Shown here piece after piece: positions 1 through 8,880 of a stretch of DNA of 64,000 bases. The notes beneath the pieces were generated by a model that saw only the letters and a program-made list of their open reading frames with translations, was not told the DNA's origin and searched no databases. The translations under genes and the position numbers were made by a program. The number at the start of each line of letters is the position of its first letter. Position 1 is the first letter of the stretch. The stretch is from Actinopolyspora xinjiangensis (GTDB lineage Bacteria > Actinomycetota > Actinomycetes > Mycobacteriales > Pseudonocardiaceae). The stretch lies in NCBI RefSeq assembly GCF_900104475.1, contig NZ_FNJR01000008.1:124001-188000 (forward strand). The letters are read 5' to 3'.

Positions 1-1
1 C

Positions 2-1402
2 GGTGAGGACGGCATGCCGCTCTACCAGGTAGCGATGATGGAGGACGTCACCGACCGCAAGATGCTGCAGGATCGCCTGCGGCATCAGGCACTGCACGAT
101 CCGCTCACCGGACTGCCCAACCGCGCCCTGTTCCTGGAACGGCTCACCGAGGCCCTGCGGGAGGACTCGGAGACCACCGACGAGACCGACCGGGTCGCGC
201 TGTGCTACATGGACCTGGACGGTTTCAAGGTCATCAACGACAGTCTCGGGCACCACGTGGGCGACGACCTGCTGGTGACCGTGGCGGAACGTCTCGCCAC
301 CGCCGTACAGGGGGAGGACCGGCTGGTCGCGCGGATGGGCGGGGACGAGTTCGTGATCCTCATCCAGGGCTCCCGAGGCACGCAGCAGGCCATCGACGTG
401 GCCGACCACGTGCTGGAGACCCTGTCCTCCCCGATCCGGGTCGGCAACCAGGAACTCGCCGTCTCGGCCAGCATCGGAATCCTGGAACGCCCCACGGCGG
501 GGCAGACGCCCGCCGAGCTGATGCGCGACGCCGACGTCACGCTGTACTGGGCGAAGGCCGAGGGGAAGAACCGGTGGGCGCTGTTCGACACCGAGCGCAA
601 CGCCAGCGAGGTCGCGCAGTTCCGGCTCTCGGCCACCATGCCGGCTGCTCTGGAGCGCGAGGAGTTCTACGTCGACTACCAACCGCTGGTGGAACTCGGC
701 GAGTACGGCGTCTCCGGGGTGGAGGCGCTGGTGCGGTGGTGGCACCCGGAGCTGGGCAGGCTGGGGCCCGACCGGTTCATCGGTCTCGCCGAGGAGACCG
801 GGATGATCGTCTCGCTGGGGCGGTGGGTGCTGCGCAGGGCGTGCGAGCAGGCGAAGGCATGGCAGGACGAGTTCGGCCGGGACGCGCCTTTCATGAGCGT
901 GAACCTGGCCGTCCGACAGTCACGGGATCCCAACCTCGTCTCGGACGTCACCGAGATCCTGGAACAGACCGGCCTGGATCCCGCCAAGCTGCAGCTGGAG
1001 CTGACCGAGAGCGCGATCATGGGCACGGCGGACGAACCGCTCGAAGCCCTGCGCACCCTCTCGCGGATGGGAGTGCGCATCGCGATCGACGACTTCGGCA
1101 CCGGGTACTCCAACCTCGCCTACCTGCGGCACCTGCCGGTGCACGAGCTCAAGATCGCCGGTTCCTTCATGGAGGGATTGGCCGACAGCGAGCACATCGA
1201 CCCGGTGGACGCCCGGATCGTGAGCACCCTGGTGGACCTGGCGCACACGTTGGGGCTGACCGTCACGGCCGAGGGCGTGGAAACCCACGCGCAGGCCAAG
1301 CGGATGAGCGAGATCGGCTGTGAGACCGGGCAGGGATGGTTCTTCGCCAAACCGGGACCCCCGGACTCGGTACGGGAGCTGCTGACCGCGAAGGCTCGGT
1401 GA
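2..1402 (+). CDS. PAS-GGDEF-EAL cyclic-di-GMP enzyme (5' end outside the window)
   Basis: This is a dual-domain cyclic-di-GMP turnover protein. The reading frame is already open at base 2 and reads through a typical PAC tail (MMEDVTDRK), so the start and probably a PAS sensor lie upstream; the first ATG in the window, at 14, is unlikely to be the true start. Numbering from that ATG, GGDEF is intact at 109-113, so diguanylate cyclase activity is possible, but no RxxD inhibitory site precedes it. The EAL domain follows: EAL at 237-239, then ELTESA, DDFGTGYSNL and TAEGVET, so most metal and catalytic residues are present. The usual LKID is LKIA here: the lysine is kept and the aspartate is lost. 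Which activity dominates cannot be told from sequence. Confidence 0.9.
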   Translation, partial: GEDGMPLYQVAMMEDVTDRKMLQDRLRHQALHDPLTGLPNRALFLERLTEALREDSETTDETDRVALCYMDLDGFKVINDSLGHHVGDDLLVTVAERLATAVQGEDRLVARMGGDEFVILIQGSRGTQQAIDVADHVLETLSSPIRVGNQELAVSASIGILERPTAGQTPAELMRDADVTLYWAKAEGKNRWALFDTERNASEVAQFRLSATMPAALEREEFYVDYQPLVELGEYGVSGVEALVRWWHPELGRLGPDRFIGLAEETGMIVSLGRWVLRRACEQAKAWQDEFGRDAPFMSVNLAVRQSRDPNLVSDVTEILEQTGLDPAKLQLELTESAIMGTADEPLEALRTLSRMGVRIAIDDFGTGYSNLAYLRHLPVHELKIAGSFMEGLADSEHIDPVDARIVSTLVDLAHTLGLTVTAEGVETHAQAKRMSEIGCETGQGWFFAKPGPPDSVRELLTAKAR

Positions 1403-1572
1403 GGCCGTCCCGGGACGGCGGATTCCTCTCGCCGAGTGCCTGCCGTTCGAGTCCCGATTTCCGGGCTTAACGCCCGTCCGAGTGAACCGAGAGGGGACAT
1501 CCTCGCTCCGGCTTCCGGGAGGGGGCACGCCACCACGAGCGCCCATCGGGCAGGGCGGCCTCCTCCGGAGGA

Positions 1573-2424
1573 TCAGTCCTTCAGCTGTCGCTCCGCGCGG
1601 TTGATCACCGAGTGCACCGAAGCGTTGCCGTCACTGGTCACCCAGGAGACCCGGACGCTCGGGCGGACCTGCCTGCGCTGCAACCGCATCGGGCGAACCA
1701 CCGCACCGCGCGCACCCTCCGCGATCTCGTCACCGGTCCCACTGGGGTGTTCCACGACCACGGCGAACTCGTCCCCGCCGAAACGGGCGACGGTGTGCTC
1801 GTCGGCGACGCTCTGCCGCAGCCGTCCCGCCATCATGGTCAGCAACTCGTCGCCCTGCGCGAAACCGTACTCGACGTTGAACTGTTCGAGCCTGCGCACG
1901 TCCACGAGCACCAACGTTGTCAGGGTTCCCCGGCACCGGGCCCGCGCCAACGCCTGGTCGAGCCTGTCCAGCAGCAGCACCCGTCCCGGCAGCCCCGTCA
2001 GCGGATCGGTCAACCCCCGGGAGTGTGAGACTTCGGCCTCCACCGGCTGGAGGAACATCAGCACTCGTTGCTGCGAGCAGCTCCGGGTCGGCTGGTAGTC
2101 CATCCAGAGGTGGCCGGTCGGTTCGCCGTGCCGCGTGATCACCACGGGCGTGGACATACGGGTGCCGGTACGCAGCACCTGGCTGGTCAGATCGGTCCAG
2201 TCGGGCAGTCGCGCCCCGGTGCTGTCCCGCATCGCCCAGTCCGCCGGGCGCGAGCCGGTGAGCAGATCCGTGCGATCCAGCCGCAGCAGCTCCGCGGCCG
2301 CGTCGTTGGTGGCCAACACCTGACCCCGCTCGTCGGTGAGCATGAATCCGGCGGTCAGACCCATGATGAGTTCATCCCACACCCCAGTGAACTGGGATAC
2401 GCCAGTGGCATAGACAACACTCAT
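1573..2424 (-). CDS. PAS-GGDEF diguanylate cyclase
   Basis: A 283-residue soluble protein with an N-terminal PAS-like sensor (about residues 15-130) and a C-terminal GGDEF domain. The active-site loop RFGGDEF is intact (GGDEF 216-220), and the upstream metal and nucleotide-binding segment (LVDVRR, then GDELL) is recognisable, so it can plausibly make c-di-GMP from two GTP. The inhibitory RxxD position reads ADEH, so classic product inhibition is not expected. The domain ends about 60 residues after GGDEF, slightly short. A GGGAGGG ribosome site sits 9 nt before the ATG. It converges with the GGDEF-EAL gene, so a second c-di-GMP enzyme lies next door. Confidence 0.85.
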   Translation of the reverse strand: MSVVYATGVSQFTGVWDELIMGLTAGFMLTDERGQVLATNDAAAELLRLDRTDLLTGSRPADWAMRDSTGARLPDWTDLTSQVLRTGTRMSTPVVITRHGEPTGHLWMDYQPTRSCSQQRVLMFLQPVEAEVSHSRGLTDPLTGLPGRVLLLDRLDQALARARCRGTLTTLVLVDVRRLEQFNVEYGFAQGDELLTMMAGRLRQSVADEHTVARFGGDEFAVVVEHPSGTGDEIAEGARGAVVRPMRLQRRQVRPSVRVSWVTSDGNASVHSVINRAERQLKD

Positions 2425-2877
2425 TCGGAGCTACCCTCCCCACCAGATGGAGCAGTGAATTTGAGCCTCCCCTCGCAACGGGATCGAATTCAAGAGCTCC
2501 ACTACCACACGACATGGTGTTTTTTCGCTGTGTTACTCACGTAGCGTCAACACTTCCGGTTTTTGAAAACAAAGTGTGATGATTTCGCAACATTTCGGAA
2601 ACGGCGAGACGAACCGTGGCGGGCCACCGGCCGAACGGCTCGACCTCCTAATCTGATTGGCACCTCGACCGCTGTCCGAGAACCCGTCCCTCCCTGCCGG
2701 AACGAGCCGAGTTGCCGACGGAACCAACCGGCCCGACCGAGCCGGAGCCGAGAGGTTCCCGAGCGGCGGGACACTGACGGGCGGGGTTCTCGGACCCGGT
2801 TGAACCAGCAGGACCAACAGGACGGTGGCAGCGTGCGGCCGACGACACAATTCCCCGAACGGGGATCACTTGCCGGA
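2425..2877. promoter_or_regulatory. Divergent intergenic region, AT-rich core
   Basis: This 450-bp region separates the divergent PAS-GGDEF and GT87 genes. The stretch around 2510-2595 is clearly richer in A/T than its surroundings and probably holds both promoters. An open frame from 2563 runs into the glycosyltransferase, but its N-terminal 90 or so codons encode a Pro/Arg-rich sequence without protein character. I see no defined operator. Confidence 0.4.
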
Positions 2878-4224
2878 ATGGTGTACCGACACCGAAAAAT
2901 ACTCTGCGTGATCGCTCTGTGTGAGTTCTTCGCGCTCGTCCTGGTCTCGGCCATCGATCCCCACGCTCACATCGACGGCGAGGTCTACCAGATCGGAGCG
3001 CGCGCCTGGCTCAACGGGCAACCGCTCTACCACGATCTCCCCCCTACCAGCGTGGGGCTGCACCTGCCGTTCATCTACCCGCCGTTCGCCGCCTTCGTGT
3101 TCGTCCCGCTGGCTCTGGTGCCCAAACCGGCGGCCGTCGCCATGATCATGCTCGTCAGCCATGTCGCGCTGCTGGCGACCCTGTACGTGACGCTCCGGGC
3201 CGCGGACTTCGCCCCCGCGAACCGACGTCGTGCCCTGCTGGTCGCCGCGGCGGTGCTGCCGCTGGCGACCCTCGCCGAACCGGTGCGCGAAACCCTCACC
3301 TACGCGCAGATCAACCTGGTGCTGATGGCGTTGGTGGCGGTCGACTGCCTGTGGCGCGTGGACGGCCGACGCCCGCTGCCCTACCCCAGGGGACTGCTGC
3401 TGGGCATCGCCGCCGGGCTCAAACTCACACCGGCCGTGTTCCTGCTGTTCTTCCTGCTGCGCAGAGACCTGCGGGCGATCGTGACCACCCTGCTGACCTT
3501 CCTCGCGACCGTGGCGCTGGGCTTCCTGCTCGCCTTCGACGACGCACGCGAGTTCTGGCTGCACGAGGTCTTCGCCAGCAGTGACGTGTCGTTCGGACCA
3601 CAGTTCACCGGGGACGCCTCGATCTACGCGGGCAACGTCTCGCTGCGCTCGCTGCTGAGCAAGCTGACCGTGCCGGAACCCTGGCTGACCCTCTGCCTCG
3701 GCGCATTGATCGTGCTGATGGCGGGATTGGCGATCTTCGGGATGCTGTCCGCGTTGCGTCCGCGTGACGGGCGGCCCCGGGACCACTCGACCGCACTGGT
3801 GATCAATGCCGTGTTCGGCCTGCTGGTCTCGCCGATCTCCTGGTCGCACCACTGGGTGTGGATAGTGCCCGGGCTGATGCTGCTGTTCGGACGGGGCTAC
3901 ACCCGTCGGAACTGGCCCCTGCTGATCTCGCTCGGGGTCGCGGCGGAGCTGTACCTGATCGGGCCGCACTGGCTGGTTCCGCAGGGGGACGGCAAGGAAC
4001 TCACCTGGAACCTCTTCGAGCACCTGCTCGGCAACGCCTACGTGTACCTGGGTGTCGGCTTCCTGCTCTACCGGGCCTGGCTGGGCCTGCGGGAGCGCGG
4101 TTCGGCGGATGCTCCACCCGCGTCGGTCCCGCCCTCCGGCGAGTCCGAGGAGCGCGCCGGTTCCGAGGAAGCCGATGCCCCGACGATCGAGGGCTCGGCC
4201 ACATCGGGCGGTGCCGGGAGCTGA
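2878..4224 (+). CDS. GT87-family (DUF2029) polyprenyl-phosphate-mannose-type membrane glycosyltransferase
   Basis: A 448-residue integral membrane protein with about ten hydrophobic helices and an N-terminal extracytoplasmic loop carrying DPHAHIDGEVYQIGARAWL, the acidic region typical of DUF2029/GT87 enzymes. Family members such as PimE use polyprenyl-phosphate mannose as donor for envelope glycolipids; the acceptor here is unknown. The last 45 residues form an acidic Ser/Pro/Glu-rich cytoplasmic tail. I chose ATG 2878 because MVYRHRK leads straight into the first helix. GTG 2833, preceded by a GGACGG-like site, would add 15 residues and is the main alternative. A strong terminator follows. 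Confidence 0.8.
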   Translation: MVYRHRKILCVIALCEFFALVLVSAIDPHAHIDGEVYQIGARAWLNGQPLYHDLPPTSVGLHLPFIYPPFAAFVFVPLALVPKPAAVAMIMLVSHVALLATLYVTLRAADFAPANRRRALLVAAAVLPLATLAEPVRETLTYAQINLVLMALVAVDCLWRVDGRRPLPYPRGLLLGIAAGLKLTPAVFLLFFLLRRDLRAIVTTLLTFLATVALGFLLAFDDAREFWLHEVFASSDVSFGPQFTGDASIYAGNVSLRSLLSKLTVPEPWLTLCLGALIVLMAGLAIFGMLSALRPRDGRPRDHSTALVINAVFGLLVSPISWSHHWVWIVPGLMLLFGRGYTRRNWPLLISLGVAAELYLIGPHWLVPQGDGKELTWNLFEHLLGNAYVYLGVGFLLYRAWLGLRERGSADAPPASVPPSGESEERAGSEEADAPTIEGSATSGGAGS

Positions 4225-4330
4225 GTGTCCCCTCCGCCGGGCGGCGGGGACGGGAACCGGGAGCGCGGCCCATCCCCGCGGGAGCACCGACCGCACCTCG
4301 CTCCCACCGGGTCCGCCCCCCGAACGACAA

Positions 4331-4365
4331 CCGGGGCCGGGGAGTTCCCAGCTCCCCGGCCCCGG
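4331..4365. terminator. Bidirectional terminator hairpin
   Basis: A perfect 14-bp inverted repeat (arms 4331-4344 and 4352-4365) with a 7-nt loop lies between the convergent GT87 gene and the secreted-protein gene. Its position and strength fit a shared terminator; there is no T-run, as is common in high-GC actinomycetes. Confidence 0.75.
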
Positions 4366-4438
4366 TGGTGCCGCCCTGCGAGGACCGACAATCGCCAAAC
4401 GGTCCGCGCGGGCACCGGAACGCGTACCTCCGGTGTGG

Positions 4439-5920
4439 TCAGACCCGGCTGTACGCCTGCCGCGGCCACGCCTCGTTGTTCGCGGCGCCGGCCTTCGGCA
4501 TGCCCTCGGTGTCCAGTGCGGGCAGCGGATAGGTGTGCCCGTCGAGTACATCGGTCTTCGAGGCGCCGCTGAGCACCGGCAGCGCCATCCCCACCGCCGG
4601 AGCGGCGCCCCGGGCACTGGGCCGCTCGCGGAACGGGTTGGCGGCCACCTGCTCGCGCTCCGGCAGTGCGGTCGTCAACTCGTCCACCACCCGCACCACC
4701 ACGGGCGAGAGCTCGGGGGTATCGGTGAAGGCCACCTCGGACGGCTCGGAGCCGTGCTCCGCCAGGGCGGCGGTGCCGTCGACGGTCAACTCGCGGGCGA
4801 TACGGGAGAAGCTGCCCGTCTCGACGTTGCCGCCGAACGCGTTGAACTCCCGCAGCGGTTCAGCCACGCCGGGGTCGCCGTCCGTCGAGGGCACCTCGCT
4901 CACCAGTAGCTCCGGGGCGACCAGCGCGGGAACCTCCTCGGCCCGCTGGAGCGCCTCGTCGGGCAGCTGGAGTGGTGCGGACTCCTCACCCCGGTGGTGC
5001 TCGCCGCCGGTCCGAGCCGAGAGTGCCGAACGCAGCGACTCGCGCGGCACCGTGCGCAGATCGGGTCCCGTGTCGAGCCCGGAACGGGTGAGGTCGATCG
5101 AGTCGGTGGCGAGCAGTCCCGAACGAACTCCGGGGGCCTCGCTGGAGGCCGTGCCGGACACGCCTCCCCGAGGAGCGGCCAGTTCCGGGGCGACAGCCGG
5201 GTCGTGCGCCGGGGTGACCAGCGCGGGCAGGATCGTCGCGGTGCTCTCGTCGACGTGACGCGCGCCTTCGACGAACGTCTCGACCACGTGGCCGATCGGG
5301 CCGGACCAGCTCAACGATCGGTGGAAGCCATCGGCGGGCCTGGACTCCTGCGCCGCGTGCCTTCCCCGCGAACGTTCCCGAGGCTGGGCCGTGAACGGAG
5401 CCTCGGACCGCACGTTGCCCGCACGCCCCACGTCGGTTCGCCAGGACAGCTCGGGCAGCTTGGTGGACAGTCCAGGGCGGGCGGGTTCGGTCGGGAATCC
5501 CTCGGCGGGCCCGGCCCTGGGCGGAATCCACTGCTGTTCGGTGGTGAACTCGGCGGTTTCCTCGAGGCCGGGGGAGGGAACGTCCGTGATGCGGGGGATT
5601 CGCTGGGTCGCTTCGTTGTCCCCTTCGGGCTGGACGTCCCGGATGGGTTCGACGACTCCCACCAGGGTGTCCGCCGTGGCGTTCGAAACCGTCTCGTGCC
5701 AGCCGCCGTCCCCTTCGGGGAACAGCTCGCCCGCGAAGCACAGTCCGCTGCGGCTGGGAGTGCCGTCCCCGGCCGCCTCGGCTGGGGTCAGCGGGTCACC
5801 GAGTGGCGAAGTGGGACGTTCTGGGCAGTTTCCGGACGCCGAGGCGACACCGGTACCGGCCGCGATCATCCCGCCGGTCACCAGGGCCGCTTGCATGCCT
5901 CGCCTTGCCCAAGTCTGCAT
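4439..5920 (-). CDS. Secreted low-complexity protein of unknown function
   Basis: A 493-residue protein with a clear Sec signal peptide: MQTWARRGMQAALVTGG, then a hydrophobic stretch and a likely cut after GVASASG. The mature part is acidic, rich in Pro, Glu, Ser and Arg, and has no recognisable domain; only two cysteines occur, both near the mature N terminus (NCPERP and GLCFAGEL). Start 5920 is set by the signal peptide and a strong GGAGGAGA ribosome site; the frame is open for 35 more codons upstream without support. The next gene upstream on the same strand encodes another secreted low-complexity protein, so the pair may act together at the envelope. Function is not inferred. Confidence 0.75.
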   Translation of the reverse strand: MQTWARRGMQAALVTGGMIAAGTGVASASGNCPERPTSPLGDPLTPAEAAGDGTPSRSGLCFAGELFPEGDGGWHETVSNATADTLVGVVEPIRDVQPEGDNEATQRIPRITDVPSPGLEETAEFTTEQQWIPPRAGPAEGFPTEPARPGLSTKLPELSWRTDVGRAGNVRSEAPFTAQPRERSRGRHAAQESRPADGFHRSLSWSGPIGHVVETFVEGARHVDESTATILPALVTPAHDPAVAPELAAPRGGVSGTASSEAPGVRSGLLATDSIDLTRSGLDTGPDLRTVPRESLRSALSARTGGEHHRGEESAPLQLPDEALQRAEEVPALVAPELLVSEVPSTDGDPGVAEPLREFNAFGGNVETGSFSRIARELTVDGTAALAEHGSEPSEVAFTDTPELSPVVVRVVDELTTALPEREQVAANPFRERPSARGAAPAVGMALPVLSGASKTDVLDGHTYPLPALDTEGMPKAGAANNEAWPRQAYSRV

Positions 5921-6140
5921 GGAACTCTCCTCCGATTCCTTTCCCGCGATACAGGGGTGCCCCTGAACGCAAGTTTCGAGAAAACTGCGATTGCCGAATG
6001 TCCTGATCGAGCGGAACCGGACCACGGTTCCGGGAACCCTCAGGGGGCGGTCATCACGGCGGGTGGCAACACTTCCCGGAAAGACGGTGAGTGGTGATCA
6101 CTCGAACCGTCCGGGACGAACCGCCGTGGCGAAACGAGAA

Positions 6141-7307
6141 TCAGTCGGGGGTCGTACCCGGCTGCGGACCTTCGGAGTCCGCGGGGTCGTAGACGTTGGC
6201 GCGCGTTATGGCGCCGAGTGAGGGGACAGCGCCCCTGGAAGCGGGGAGCGAGTCACCGAGGCCGTAACCGTTGTGCGAGCCGCTGCCGGAAGTAGTGGTG
6301 TCCGTGGCGCAGCCGCAGTCACCGGACGGGAAGGGCGGCTTCCCGCCGGGTGTCTTCGAGGGCGAACCGTCGCGTTCGTGGCGTGACTCCTCGCCGAGCC
6401 AGGTCCGGCTCCGCTCCGAGACGGTGAACACGGAGGTGGTGCGGGAATCGGCGTCCGCGTCCCGCGCGGTGGAATCCTGCGATGTGATCTCGACCTGGGG
6501 CGGCGCGAGACGCGTTCCCGCAGGACGAGTCAGCGGTTCTCCGGGTATGCCGGTACTTCCGGACTCGCCCGCACCGGTCTCCCTGCCCGAGGCGGAGACG
6601 GTTTCGCGCAGCGAGTCCCGCAACCCGCCCAGACCGGACTCGACGGCCCCGGACAGCGAGTCCTCGCCAGTGGCACCGGAAACCACGGTTCCCGCCACCC
6701 GCTCGACGGGGCGCAGCAACGGATCGACGCCACGCCGAACGTCACGCAGCCCGTCGGAAACGGAACCGGAGAGCCGGTCGGTGGTCCCGGCGAGTCCGCC
6801 GGACTCCAGCACCGTGCGGACCGGCCCCTCGTTGGAGTCGTTCTCGGGCGCGGATCCCCCGGACACGGACGCGTCCGACCGCTCCGTCGTCCGACTTCCG
6901 GAGTCCTCGTCGTCACCGGACGCCTTGGAATCCACAGTGGTCTTACGGGCGGTTCCGTCCGTACCCAGCGCACGGGAGAGCGTCGACACCGGCCCCGAAG
7001 CTCCGTCGGCGGGCTCGGCCGCCGTTCCGGTGTCACTCGAACGGCCGGTGACACTCGAACGGGCAGCACCGTCGTGCTCCGCGTCCCCGGGGACGGCGTC
7101 CCCGGAGCCCTCGCCCACAGGACGTATCAGCGCTCCGACCTGGCGGAGCGTGCCGCCCTCGGAGTGCTCCGCCGACGCGACCGCCGACGCGGAGCCGAAC
7201 AGCCAGGCGGCGGATATACCGGCCACGGTCCCTCCGACGACGACCAGCGCACGCGACAGCCACCGCCGTTGGCGGTCGACCGTCGACCACTGCTCGCCAC
7301 CGGACAT
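6141..7307 (-). CDS. Secreted or membrane-anchored Ser/Gly-rich protein with CGCATDTT tail motif
   Basis: A 388-residue protein. After a short charged N terminus comes one hydrophobic segment (about residues 17-45, ending ASAVASAEHS), a signal peptide or anchor. The body is rich in Ser, Gly, Asp and Thr and probably disordered, with weak repeats of a GLxxLRDSLRE type around the middle. Near the C terminus is a distinctive patch: GGKPPFPSGDCGCATDTT, followed by a GSGSHNGYGLGD stretch. Similar tails occur in actinobacterial exported proteins of unknown role (from memory, not searched). GAAGGAGG precedes the ATG. It shares strand and general character with the next gene downstream (4439-5920), about 220 bp away. 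Confidence 0.7.
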   Translation of the reverse strand: MSGGEQWSTVDRQRRWLSRALVVVGGTVAGISAAWLFGSASAVASAEHSEGGTLRQVGALIRPVGEGSGDAVPGDAEHDGAARSSVTGRSSDTGTAAEPADGASGPVSTLSRALGTDGTARKTTVDSKASGDDEDSGSRTTERSDASVSGGSAPENDSNEGPVRTVLESGGLAGTTDRLSGSVSDGLRDVRRGVDPLLRPVERVAGTVVSGATGEDSLSGAVESGLGGLRDSLRETVSASGRETGAGESGSTGIPGEPLTRPAGTRLAPPQVEITSQDSTARDADADSRTTSVFTVSERSRTWLGEESRHERDGSPSKTPGGKPPFPSGDCGCATDTTTSGSGSHNGYGLGDSLPASRGAVPSLGAITRANVYDPADSEGPQPGTTPD

Positions 7308-7525
7308 GAACTCCGCGGCCTCCTTCGAACAGCGTTCCCGCCACGACGCGCCACGGATCGGAACGACCGACCGTTCCGTCTCCGAGTCCTACTCGGCCAC
7401 CCCGAAGCCGGACGACGAAGTCCCGTCGGCTCGGCGGGCGACCGGGTCGAACCACGCCCGGCGGATTGCCGACGATCACTCTTCCAAAGACTCCCCCCTT
7501 TTCGCATTCGCGCGGCACTCAGTTC

Positions 7526-7540
7526 GTCACATCGTGTGAC
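7526..7540. promoter_or_regulatory. Inverted repeat in divergent promoter region
   Basis: GTCACA-TCG-TGTGAC forms a perfect 6-bp-arm inverted repeat in the 328-bp region between the divergent secreted-protein and PerM-type genes. The size and placement suit a dimeric regulator, but I cannot assign one; the half-site order is opposite to a CRP box. Confidence 0.35.
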
Positions 7541-7635
7541 AGATCGGGGTTCGAGCGAGACCACGAGCCCGGACTTCCGCCACTCGAGGCAGTGAATCAC
7601 CACTGTGATCCACCGGATGCGGATACGGTTGCGGT

Positions 7636-8778
7636 GTGAGTGCCTTCAAGGTCACGGAGTCGGACGAGGCGGCCAAGGTTCCGACCTCGCTGCGGGTAGC
7701 GGCCGCCATCGGCTGGCGCACGTTGGTCGTCCTCGGCATGCTGTACGCCCTCGGATGGCTGGTCGGCAGGCTTTCCGTGGTGGTCATCCCGGTAGCGGTC
7801 GCCCTGCTGCTGTCCGCCCTGCTCGCGCCGGCCGTCTCGGCGCTCGTCAAGCTGCGCGTACCGCGCGGGGTGGCCACCGGCGTCGTGCTGGTCGGGGGGC
7901 TGGCCGCGGTCGGCGGCATCCTCACGTTCGTCATCAACGCGTTCATCGCGGGACTGCCGGACCTCAGGGAACAGCTGACGGCGAGCCTGAACACCATCCG
8001 GGATTGGGCCGCCACCGGCCCGCTGCACCTCAGCGAGGGGCAGATCAACGATTACCTGGACCAGGCGGGGAACTGGCTGGAGAACAACCAGCAGCGGATC
8101 ACCAACGGAGCACTGGCCACGGCCACCACCTTCGGCAGCTTCCTGACCGGGATGCTGCTGATGCTGTTCACCCTGATCTTCTTCCTGCACGACGGCAGGC
8201 GGATCTGGCTGTTCCTGCTGGGGCCGTTGCCGGAACCGCTGCGTTCCCGGCTCGACCTGGCGGGAACGCGGGGATTCGACTCCCTGGTCGGCTACATCCG
8301 GGCTACCGGATTGGTGGCGGTCGGGGACGCGCTGGGAATCGGCATCGGACTGGCGATCATAGGTGTTCCGCTGGTGGTGCCGCTCGCGGCGCTGGTTTTC
8401 CTCGCGGCCTTCATACCGATCGTCGGAGCGATCGCCTCGGGAGCGGTGGCGATACTCGTCGCCCTGGTCGCGAAGGGACCGATCGCGGCGCTGCTGACGC
8501 TGGGCGTGGTCCTGGGCGTGCAGCAGCTCGAGGGCAATGTGCTGCAACCACTGCTGATAGGGCGCGCGGTGCGGCTGCACCCGCTCGCCGTGGTGCTGGC
8601 GATCAGCGTGGGGGCGATCGTCGCGAACATCATCGGGACGCTGCTGGCCGTGCCGGTGCTGGCCGTGCTCAGCTCCGCCGTGCGGGCACTGGTGGATAGC
8701 GGAAGGACGGAGGACTCCGAGCCGGAGTCGGAGGCGGAGTCGAACTCCCAGTCCGCGACCGGGGAAGCCGCGGAGTGA
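7636..8778 (+). CDS. AI-2E transporter/PerM-family membrane protein
   Basis: A 380-residue integral membrane protein of the AI-2E transporter (PerM/TqsA) family, with about seven to eight helices in the usual 2+1+5 layout. There is an N-terminal helix pair (LSVVVIPVAVALLLSALLAP), a long extracytoplasmic loop rich in polar residues, then a helix bundle containing VGDALGIGIGLAIIGVPLV and a QQLEGNVLQPLLIGRAV segment that is a family hallmark. Members export small molecules or act in Na+/H+ exchange; the substrate here is unknown. GTG 7636 is the only sensible start. It has no good Shine-Dalgarno, so translation may be leaderless. The C-terminal 30 residues are acidic and Ser/Glu-rich. Confidence 0.85.
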   Translation: MSAFKVTESDEAAKVPTSLRVAAAIGWRTLVVLGMLYALGWLVGRLSVVVIPVAVALLLSALLAPAVSALVKLRVPRGVATGVVLVGGLAAVGGILTFVINAFIAGLPDLREQLTASLNTIRDWAATGPLHLSEGQINDYLDQAGNWLENNQQRITNGALATATTFGSFLTGMLLMLFTLIFFLHDGRRIWLFLLGPLPEPLRSRLDLAGTRGFDSLVGYIRATGLVAVGDALGIGIGLAIIGVPLVVPLAALVFLAAFIPIVGAIASGAVAILVALVAKGPIAALLTLGVVLGVQQLEGNVLQPLLIGRAVRLHPLAVVLAISVGAIVANIIGTLLAVPVLAVLSSAVRALVDSGRTEDSEPESEAESNSQSATGEAAE

Positions 8779-8785
8779 ACGCTCC

Positions 8786-8828
8786 TCCCACCGCGCGGCG
8801 GATTCCCCAACGAACCACCGCGCGGGAG
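8786..8828. terminator. Possible terminator between convergent genes
   Basis: CTCCC...GCGCGG at 8786-8798 and CCGCGCGGGAG at 8818-8828 can pair with a three-base bulge. This lies between the convergent PerM-type and GGEEF genes and may end both transcripts. Confidence 0.4.
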
Positions 8829-8880
8829 GCTCCACACCGGAGAACACCCGGAGAGCCGGGCGTCCGAGCGGACGCAACCT

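Noticed and set aside
7526-7540. CRP/cAMP receptor site
   Set aside because: The half sites are GTCACA-N3-TGTGAC, the opposite order and spacing to TGTGA-N6-TCACA.
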